This document shows, one piece after another, positions 58,163-64,000 of a DNA stretch of 64,000 bases. The stretch spans positions 1 to 64,000 of the forward strand of contig NZ_JAGQBB010000004.1 in the NCBI RefSeq assembly GCF_024345415.1, given 5' to 3'. Position 1 is the stretch's first letter. The number at the start of each line of letters is the position of its first letter. The notes beneath the pieces were generated by a model, which worked only from the letters and a program-made list of their open reading frames with translations, did not search any database and was not told where the DNA came from. A program made the translations under genes and the position numbers. This DNA is from Synechococcus sp. Tobar12-5m-g (lineage in GTDB: Bacteria; Cyanobacteriota; Cyanobacteriia; PCC-6307; Cyanobiaceae).

Positions 58163-59912
58163 GGGCCACGGCTTCCGCCACCTTGATGCCATCGATTCCT
58201 GCTGAAAGGATTCCACCGGCATAGCCGGCCCCTTCTCCGGCTGGATAGAGGCCCTGGGTGTTGATGCTCTGCAGATTCTCCCCCCGCGGTATGCGCACCG
58301 GGGATGACGTCCTGGTCTCCACCCCGGTCAACAGGGCATCGGCCATGCTGAAGCCTGGGATCGAACGTTCGAAGGCCGGCAAGGCTTCCCGGATCGCCGC
58401 CGCGGCGAAGTCGGGCAGGCAGGCCTCAAGGTTGGCCTCGATGACCCCGGGGGCGTAGGACGCCTGAAGTAAGGGACTGCTCCGTTCGCCATGGCTCCCG
58501 GGGTTTCCTGGACTGGCCTGGGTACCCGACAGGAAATCCCCGACCCGTTGGCAGGGCGCCCGGTAGGTGCTGCCGCCCAGGGCGAAGGCCTTGGCTTCCC
58601 AGTGGCGCTGGAAGGCCACACCGGCCAGAGGGTCATTGGCTCCGCAGCCGTAGGGCTCCAGGTCACTGAGCTCAAGACCCACCACGATGCCGCTGTTGGC
58701 ATTGCGTTCATTGCGGGAATGCTGGCTCATGCCGTTGGTGACCAGATGGCCTGGCTCCGAAGCGGCGGCCACCACCAGGCCCCCAGGGCACATGCAGAAG
58801 CTGTAGACACTGCGGCCATTGCTGCAGTGATGCACCAGCTTGTACTCCGCCGCCCCCAGCCGTGGGTGGCCAGCGAAGGCGCCCCATCGGGCCCGGTCGA
58901 TCAGCGGCTGGGGATGCTCAATGCGCAGCCCGATCGAGAATGGCTTGGCCTCAATGGCCACCCCGCGGGCCTGCAACATGGCGAAGGTGTCACGGGCGCT
59001 GTGGCCCACGGCCAGCACCACCTGCTCGGCCGCCAGCACGGTGCCATCCGCCAGGCGGACACCAACCACCCGTTGGTGCCCCATTCGGTCGCCGACGAAG
59101 GGGTCCCGGCTGCCCTGGTTGCCGCTGGCTGGGGGCTCAAGGGCTGTGGTCTCGATTCCCACCACCCTGGCCTCGAAGCGGATCTCGCCGCCGAGGGCTT
59201 CGATTCTGGCGCGGAGCCCCCGCACGACGGTGGCCAGCTTGAAGGTGCCGATGTGGGGGCGATGCAGATGCAGGATGTCGGGGTTGGCTCCGCAGGCCAC
59301 CAATTCCTCCAGCACCTTGCGGCCGTGGTGCTGAGGGTCACGGACCTGGCTGTAAAGCTTGCCGTCGGAAAAGGTTCCGGCACCCCCCTCGCCGAACTGC
59401 ACATTGGATTCCGGATCGAAGGGGCGTTGACCGCGCCAGAAGCCGAAGGTGTCAGCACTCCTTTCCTTCACCGGCTTGCCCCGCTCCAGGAGCAGGGGGC
59501 GGAACCCCATCTGGGCCAGCAGCAAGGCGGCGAAGTAACCACAGGGGCCTGCGCCGATCACGATCGGGCGTGGTCGGGAGCAACCGGGGCCATCCCCAGG
59601 TGCCCTGCCCACGAACCGGTAGGTCCGATCGGGGCTGGGTCGCAGCTGGGGGTCATGGGCCAGGCGGCGCCGCACCCGAGCGCCGCAGTCGAGCTCCAGA
59701 TCGAGGCTATAGCTGAACTGGATGGCGGAGCGGCAGCGGGCATCGATGCTGCGCTTCACCACCTCCATCCCCAGCAGGGCCTCTGCGGGGAGGCCCAGCC
59801 GCGCCAGCACCGCCTGCCGCAGCTCGTCGGCGGAGTGGTCCAGGGGGACCTTGAGTTCGCTCAGCCGGAACACAGGGCCTGCTCGCCGGAGGGGATGTCG
59901 CTTCCCCACCAT
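58101..59912 (-). CDS. FAD-dependent oxidoreductase (NAD(FAD)-utilising dehydrogenase family)
   Basis: 603 residues from the ATG at 59912. A small N-terminal domain (FRLSELKVPLDHSADELRQAVLARLG) precedes the FAD-binding Rossmann motif IVIGAGPCGYFAALLLAQMGFRP. NVQFGEGGAGTFSDGKLYSQ and YPAGEGAGYAGGILSAGIDG (C-terminal FAD contact) follow. This is a widespread family of unknown substrate, found in many bacteria and plastids. Confidence 0.88.
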   Translation of the reverse strand: MVGKRHPLRRAGPVFRLSELKVPLDHSADELRQAVLARLGLPAEALLGMEVVKRSIDARCRSAIQFSYSLDLELDCGARVRRRLAHDPQLRPSPDRTYRFVGRAPGDGPGCSRPRPIVIGAGPCGYFAALLLAQMGFRPLLLERGKPVKERSADTFGFWRGQRPFDPESNVQFGEGGAGTFSDGKLYSQVRDPQHHGRKVLEELVACGANPDILHLHRPHIGTFKLATVVRGLRARIEALGGEIRFEARVVGIETTALEPPASGNQGSRDPFVGDRMGHQRVVGVRLADGTVLAAEQVVLAVGHSARDTFAMLQARGVAIEAKPFSIGLRIEHPQPLIDRARWGAFAGHPRLGAAEYKLVHHCSNGRSVYSFCMCPGGLVVAAASEPGHLVTNGMSQHSRNERNANSGIVVGLELSDLEPYGCGANDPLAGVAFQRHWEAKAFALGGSTYRAPCQRVGDFLSGTQASPGNPGSHGERSSPLLQASYAPGVIEANLEACLPDFAAAAIREALPAFERSIPGFSMADALLTGVETRTSSPVRIPRGENLQSINTQGLYPAGEGAGYAGGILSAGIDGIKVAEAVALTRLRLPHPGGSNGSACDPT

Positions 59913-60174
59913 TCCAGCAGCCAGGCCCCAGCCGCTGCCGGCCACTGTCAAGCTTGGTGGATCCGATCCCCTCGCAGAGCCCCGTTCCCATGGGTGTGAC
60001 CCACTGCCCACTCTGCGTTGGACTGGCGGTGCTGAGCGCCGTTCGCTTCAGCGCCCATGCCCTGCTGATCTGGAACGTGCGCCGATCCCCGACACGACCC
60101 GCTTCGCAGCAGGGATCCCTGCCACGTCTGCAACCGCAGGCGATCTAGGGTCTGGCCTGAGTTTCAGCCTGTTG

Positions 60175-60987
60175 ATGGCCCTGCATGCCACCTACTTCGG
60201 CGCCAATGGCTGGTTGCTGGAGTTCGGTTCTCTGCGGGTGCTGCTCGACCCCTGGCTTACCGGCACCCTGGAGTTTCCACCAGGTCCATGGTTGTTTCAG
60301 GGCCGCTTGGCCCAACCCTGGCCGGTGCCCCAGCGGCTCGACCTGTTGCTGCTCAGCCAGGGATTACCCGACCACAGCCATCCGGCCAGTCTGGAGCTGC
60401 TGGAGAAGTCCCTGCCGGTGGTGGGCTCAGCGGCCGCCGCTCAACGGGTGCAGGCGCTGGGATTCTCCTCCGTGACGGCACTGACGCCCGGGCAACACCA
60501 TGACTTTGCTGGCCTGCGAATCACGGCCACCGCCGGAGCCCCGGTCCCCCAGGTGGAGAACGGCTACCTGCTGGAGCACGCCGAAGGGCGGCTCTACGTG
60601 GAACCGCACGGTTTTCTGGCGCCGGACCTGCCGGCCCAACCGCTGGACGCGGTGATCACACCGGTTGTCGATCTGGGGTTGCCCCTGGCCGGGGCTTTTG
60701 TCAAGGGGCGGCAGGTGTTGCCGAGGTTGTTGGAGCGTTTTGAACCCCTGACGGTGCTGGCCAGCACCGCAGGCGGGGAGGCGGATTACACGGGACTGCT
60801 CACCAAACTGTTGTGGCAGGAGGGCACGGCGGCAGCGGCGGCGGCCTTGTTGACGACCCCGCCACTGGACCGCCCCAGCCTTCCTTCGGACCTGCCCGGG
60901 GCCAGCCGCTTCATCGATCCGGTGCCTGGTGTGCGCTATAGCCTGGCCGCAAAACCCACTTGCTTGGTGGCTAAGGCGCCGGAGTGA
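60175..60987 (+). CDS. MBL-fold metal-dependent hydrolase-like protein
   Basis: The 270-residue protein starts MALHATYFGANGWLLEFGSLRVLLDPWLTG, the opening of UlaG-like metallo-beta-lactamase-fold proteins. The first metal motif is altered: SQGLPDHSHPASLELLE has DHSH without the full HxHxDH. That is common in the cyanobacterial/plastid subgroup. Substrate unknown. It overlaps the convergent binding-protein-like gene by 17 nt. Confidence 0.8.
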   Translation: MALHATYFGANGWLLEFGSLRVLLDPWLTGTLEFPPGPWLFQGRLAQPWPVPQRLDLLLLSQGLPDHSHPASLELLEKSLPVVGSAAAAQRVQALGFSSVTALTPGQHHDFAGLRITATAGAPVPQVENGYLLEHAEGRLYVEPHGFLAPDLPAQPLDAVITPVVDLGLPLAGAFVKGRQVLPRLLERFEPLTVLASTAGGEADYTGLLTKLLWQEGTAAAAAALLTTPPLDRPSLPSDLPGASRFIDPVPGVRYSLAAKPTCLVAKAPE

Positions 60988-62158
60988 GCGGCAGGGGCTG
61001 CACGGGTGTGAGCTGAAGCTCGCCGGTTGGAGGATTGGCTGCGGAAAGGTCGAGGCGGCTGGCGGCACCCTTGATGGCAAGGCCGGAGCCCTGGGAGCGG
61101 GCCTGGAGTGCGGCGCAGAGGTCGAGGGGTTTGGCCTTGGGATCGAGCCAGTCGAGCTGCCAGAGGTCCTTGCTTGCCGCGCCACGGGAAGCAAGGACCG
61201 TCAGTTGTCCGGTGTCATAGCCGGCCGCCTCGACCAGACCTGGATTGAACCCATGGCTGCGCTGGAAGGCCTGCTCGAACCGGCTCCAGCCAGGCCCCCG
61301 GGTGAGGGGCTCGACACCCAGCTGGGGATTGCGCAGCGATCTCTTGACCGGAAACGGCCAAACCAGCGTGAGGCTTCCCGGCAGGGCGGCCCTGGCCACG
61401 GCCTTGGCCAGGGGTGAGTCAGGCGAGGTCATCACCATCAGAGCCTCTGGCTGGTACCAGCTGATGTCATCGAGCAGTTGCTCGATCGCCGCCTCACTCG
61501 GCTTGGAGACAGCTATGGGACCGTTGGTGGGTCCCACCACCCAGCCGCCAGCACCGCTGAGGGTTTCCGCAAATCGGCCTGCCAGGGCCGCCAGCTCGAC
61601 GTTGCCGTCATGGATCACCATCGCCTTGCCACGGGCCTGATCGACCAGAGCCCGGGCCAGGCGGTCCGCCTCCTGGCTGCGGGCCGGCAGCACCGGCCAC
61701 AGCCGATCGGCCCCAGCTTGGCTCGGTAAACGCTGCAGGGAACTCCCCCGTTGCAAGGGGAAGAGAACGCTGATGTTCTGTTGTTGTGCCAACAGGCCAT
61801 AGGGCAGCAAGGACACGGCTGGGGGGGCGATCAGCAGCCTGGGTATCGTGCGGCCCAGCAGGAAGGGCCTGGGATCCTCTCCGGTCGGCAGCCAGCCCAG
61901 TTCCAACGATGGTGGGATGACCCCGCAGGCCCTGGCTTCGGCCATTGCCAGGCCATAGCCCCGCCGCAGGCCATCGCCGACGCTGGCCACCTGGCCATCG
62001 GCCGGAAGCAGCATGAGCACCTGGCCGCCGATGGCGCTGCTGGCACCCAGGCTCTGAACACCGATCAGGCTGGCGGCCAGACCCATCGCCCCCCAGCGGA
62101 AAGCCCAGGGGCGGACCGAGCCGGAACGGGTGCTGGAATCAACCTCGCCTCTCCCCAT
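60971..62158 (-). CDS. Periplasmic-binding-fold protein (type I), secreted
   Basis: The 395-residue protein has an N-terminal signal sequence (AMGLAASLIGVQSLGASSA, about residues 24-42). A two-lobe fold follows (QVLMLLPADGQVASVGDGLRRGYGLAMAEA ... KAMVIHDGNVELAALAGRFAETLSGAG ... EALMVMTSPDSPLAKAV). It resembles LivK-type receptors or LpoA-like cell-wall regulators. It has no neighbouring permease, so the latter or a sensory role is equally likely. Coupled with the next gene by a 20-nt overlap. Confidence 0.75.
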   Translation of the reverse strand: MGRGEVDSSTRSGSVRPWAFRWGAMGLAASLIGVQSLGASSAIGGQVLMLLPADGQVASVGDGLRRGYGLAMAEARACGVIPPSLELGWLPTGEDPRPFLLGRTIPRLLIAPPAVSLLPYGLLAQQQNISVLFPLQRGSSLQRLPSQAGADRLWPVLPARSQEADRLARALVDQARGKAMVIHDGNVELAALAGRFAETLSGAGGWVVGPTNGPIAVSKPSEAAIEQLLDDISWYQPEALMVMTSPDSPLAKAVARAALPGSLTLVWPFPVKRSLRNPQLGVEPLTRGPGWSRFEQAFQRSHGFNPGLVEAAGYDTGQLTVLASRGAASKDLWQLDWLDPKAKPLDLCAALQARSQGSGLAIKGAASRLDLSAANPPTGELQLTPVQPLPLTPAP

Positions 62159-62414
62159 GGTCCATCGCCTTCGGCGGTGGCAGGTTAGGTGGCTCTCCGT
62201 CCACTGCTGGCTCCTTGTCAGGGACAGGCCCGGCAGGCTCCGGCAGCAACTGGCTGAGCAGGCCCGTGGCCAGCAGAATGGCGCCCAGGGCTGCGGCCAG
62301 GGTCCTGTTACCCCCCCCCTCTGCCTGGCTCCAGACGCTTGCGGACAGGAAGGCTCCCCCCAGCAGAAGACTGGGGACGAGCACGATGCCCTTGGCCGTG
62401 CGGTTCAGGCCCAT
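62139..62414 (-). CDS. Two-pass membrane hypothetical protein
   Basis: From the ATG at 62414 there are 91 residues with two hydrophobic helices (GIVLVPSLLLGGAFLSASVW and TLAAALGAILLATGLLSQLL). A Pro-rich polar tail ends in KAMDHGERRG. It overlaps its neighbours on both sides by 10 and 20 nt, so it belongs to one transcription unit with the nuclease-like and binding-fold genes. Function unknown. Confidence 0.65.
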   Translation of the reverse strand: MGLNRTAKGIVLVPSLLLGGAFLSASVWSQAEGGGNRTLAAALGAILLATGLLSQLLPEPAGPVPDKEPAVDGEPPNLPPPKAMDHGERRG

Positions 62415-62800
62415 GGCGGGGAAGTCGCAGCCAAGGGAGGGCAACCCACCGGGGCGCTGGACTGATCCAGCCCGGTGGCCAGGCCCTCCCTCACCAGGCC
62501 AGAGCCGAGATCCTCCCCGGTCGAGAGAATCGACACCCTGGCGAGCAAGACGCCATCGGTGCTGCCCAGCGGCCGGAGGTTCACGCGGGTGCGCCGCGGC
62601 AACGCCTGACGCAGCCACGCTGTGGCGGCCAGGGAGTGGGCGGCATCCACGGCGACGCAACCCAGCTGAACGGGATAGCTGCGATTCTGATCGCCGACCT
62701 GCAAGAGGTCTGCGCCCCTCACCTGCAGGACCTCGGCGGCTTGGGCCCTCGGAGCTGCCGCGAAAAGCACCAGCAGAGCGACCATGAAGGCCAGAAGCAT
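62405..62800 (-). CDS. Secreted thermonuclease-fold-like protein
   Basis: From the ATG at 62800 there are 131 residues. A signal peptide (LLAFMVALLVLFAAAPRAQA) precedes a small beta-rich domain with YPVQLGCVAVDAAHSLAATAWLRQALPRRTRVNLRPLG and GSGLVREGLATG. This recalls staphylococcal-nuclease folds. The catalytic Arg-Asp-Glu set is not clearly kept, so it may be a non-enzymatic relative. Confidence 0.65.
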   Translation of the reverse strand: MLLAFMVALLVLFAAAPRAQAAEVLQVRGADLLQVGDQNRSYPVQLGCVAVDAAHSLAATAWLRQALPRRTRVNLRPLGSTDGVLLARVSILSTGEDLGSGLVREGLATGLDQSSAPVGCPPLAATSPPWA

Positions 62801-62841
62801 CGACCATGGGTTGGATCGATGGCGCGGCTGGGGGATGGCGC

Positions 62842-64000
62842 TCAGAGCTTGGCGCCGCAGGTGGGGCAGAACAGGTGGGCGCTGACCGTGGTGGATCCAC
62901 AGGACCCGCACTGCCGGGTGGTATCGATCGCCAGCTCGGGATGGCTGGGCAAGCCGACCATCTGGGCATTGCTGGCCCCGGGGGGGACCATCGGGTAACA
63001 GTTCTCGTTGCGGCGGACCCGCACATCGATCAGAGCCGGGCCGGGATGGGCCAGGGCGGCAGCCAGATCGTCCAGCAACCTGGAGCGATCGGTGATCAGC
63101 ACCCCCCGGACTCCGAAGGCTTCGGCAAGGGCCGGGAAATCGGGCATGCCAGCGCTCATCTCGGAGGCGGAATAGCGCTCGCCATAAAAACTTTCCTGCC
63201 ATTGGCGCACCATGCCCTGCCAGCCGTTGTTGATGATCACGATCTTTACCGGCAATTGATATTGCGAGAGGGTGCCGAGCTCCTGAATGTTCATCAGGAT
63301 GCTGGCATCGCCCGCCACGCAGACCACCGCTTCGGAGGGGTGTGCCACCTGGACACCGAGGGCGGCTGGCAGGCCGAAGCCCATCGTGCCGAGGCCAGCG
63401 CTGCTGATCCAGTGGCGTGGTGGGTTGTTGAGGAACTGGGCCGCCCACATCTGGTGCTGGCCCACGTCCGTGGTGATGAAGGCATCGGGGACCAGTTGGC
63501 GCAGGGCCAGGAGGACCTCCTGGGGAGCGATCGGCCCCTTGGGTTCGGGAACCACCAAGGGGTAATGGCGCTTCCAGCTGTCGATCCGCTCCAGCCAGGC
63601 TGTGGTGCGGTTGGTGGCCGGTTCATCGGCTGAAGCCGCCAGCAGGGCCTCAAGGGCCTGGCGCACATCGGCAACGATCGGCACCTCGGGAACACGAACC
63701 TTGCCCACCTCGGCCGCATCGATGTCGATGTGAATCACCTGGGCGCGGGGAGCGAAACTGTCGATCCGGCCGGTGACGCGATCATCGAAACGGGCACCTG
63801 CAGCAATCAGCAGGTCGCATTCGGTGACGGCGAAGTTGGCATAGGCCGTGCCATGCATGCCGAGCATGCCCACCGCCAAGCGATGGCGCTCATCGAAGGA
63901 TCCCTTGCCCATCAAGGTGGTGGTGACCGGAAGGGCAAACCGTTCGGCCAGTTGCTTCACCGCTTCATGGGCCCCGGAGCCGACGGCGCCGCCACCCACG
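62842..64000 (-). CDS. ilvB: Acetolactate synthase large subunit, partial at the right edge
   Basis: The C-terminal 386 codons of a thiamine-diphosphate enzyme; the start lies beyond the window. It has TTLMGKGSFDERH, the FAD/ThDP regions and the ThDP motif GDASILMNIQELGTL...IINNGWQGMVRQWQ. After the normal end (VPPGASNAQMVGLPSHPEL) the protein carries a short tail with two CxxC pairs (CGSCGST, then FCPTCGAKL), a predicted zinc ribbon. It makes acetolactate for branched-chain amino acids. Confidence 0.93.
   Translation of the reverse strand, partial: VGGGAVGSGAHEAVKQLAERFALPVTTTLMGKGSFDERHRLAVGMLGMHGTAYANFAVTECDLLIAAGARFDDRVTGRIDSFAPRAQVIHIDIDAAEVGKVRVPEVPIVADVRQALEALLAASADEPATNRTTAWLERIDSWKRHYPLVVPEPKGPIAPQEVLLALRQLVPDAFITTDVGQHQMWAAQFLNNPPRHWISSAGLGTMGFGLPAALGVQVAHPSEAVVCVAGDASILMNIQELGTLSQYQLPVKIVIINNGWQGMVRQWQESFYGERYSASEMSAGMPDFPALAEAFGVRGVLITDRSRLLDDLAAALAHPGPALIDVRVRRNENCYPMVPPGASNAQMVGLPSHPELAIDTTRQCGSCGSTTVSAHLFCPTCGAKL

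Noticed and set aside
59948-60148. Open frame of 64 residues upstream of the MBL-fold gene with a CPLC motif
   Set aside because: It is Arg/Pro/Ser-rich with no ribosome-binding site and no domain. It fills a promoter region between divergent genes and is more likely a chance frame in GC-rich DNA.

Overview
The window is a high-GC, gene-dense stretch of a chromosome from an alpha-cyanobacterium, most likely a Cyanobium or Synechococcus subcluster 5-type picocyanobacterium. The evidence is a complete alpha-carboxysome (cso) operon with Form IA Rubisco, the low-affinity CO2-uptake NDH-1 genes (ndhF4, ndhD4, chpX), both protochlorophyllide reductases (chlN/chlB/chlL and por), psaM, a cyAbrB regulator, the alkane pathway pair aar/ado, and HIP1 octamers such as 15992-15999. 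No database search was possible. All names come from reading the translations and motifs.

Left part, 1 to about 13520: an accessory island on the 3' side of a minus-strand tRNA-Pro(UGG) gene. It carries three toxin-antitoxin modules (a MazF-like pair, VapBC, and a DUF433/DUF5615 pair) and a four-gene phage-tail-like cassette that starts with a collagen-like fibre gene interrupted by an in-frame UGA. It also carries a large P-loop kinase/WYL fusion, a LysR-like remnant without its DNA-binding domain, and a minus-strand run of SLOG-type protein, Gp157-like protein, small ORF and Rad52-family annealing protein. A LexA-like box lies in front of that run. Two stretches in the island (8840-9447 and about 12914-13479) hold no recognisable gene.

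Middle part, 13.6 to 22.4 kb: core genes in mixed orientation. These are ridA, a FutC-type ABC ATPase, gloB, short-form hisG, an ABC exporter, a GNAT acetyltransferase, a lipoprotein HtrA/Deg protease and dnaA.

22.4 to 36.5 kb is one long minus-strand CO2-fixation cluster. In transcription order it reads csoS1, cbbL, cbbS, csoS2, csoSCA, csoS4A, csoS4B, csoS1E, a ferritin-like gene, ndhF4, ndhD4, chpX, acRAF-like and cbbX. It therefore joins the Rubisco compartment, its carbonic anhydrase, thylakoid CO2 hydration, a Rubisco assembly factor and a Rubisco activase. The divergent intergenic region at its head carries overlapping dyads and also serves chlN-chlB-chlL.

36.5 to 64 kb is core metabolism: dark- and light-dependent chlorophyll synthesis, glycerate kinase, psaM, an NDH assembly factor (CRR6-like), a lipoyl-transfer enzyme, a site-2-type protease, trpF, folE, accA, aar and ado. 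It continues with an S1-domain protein, a Tab2-like protein, a laccase-domain protein, cyAbrB, an FAD oxidoreductase, an MBL-fold protein, a periplasmic-binding-fold protein, a nuclease-like protein and the 3' part of ilvB, which runs off the right edge.
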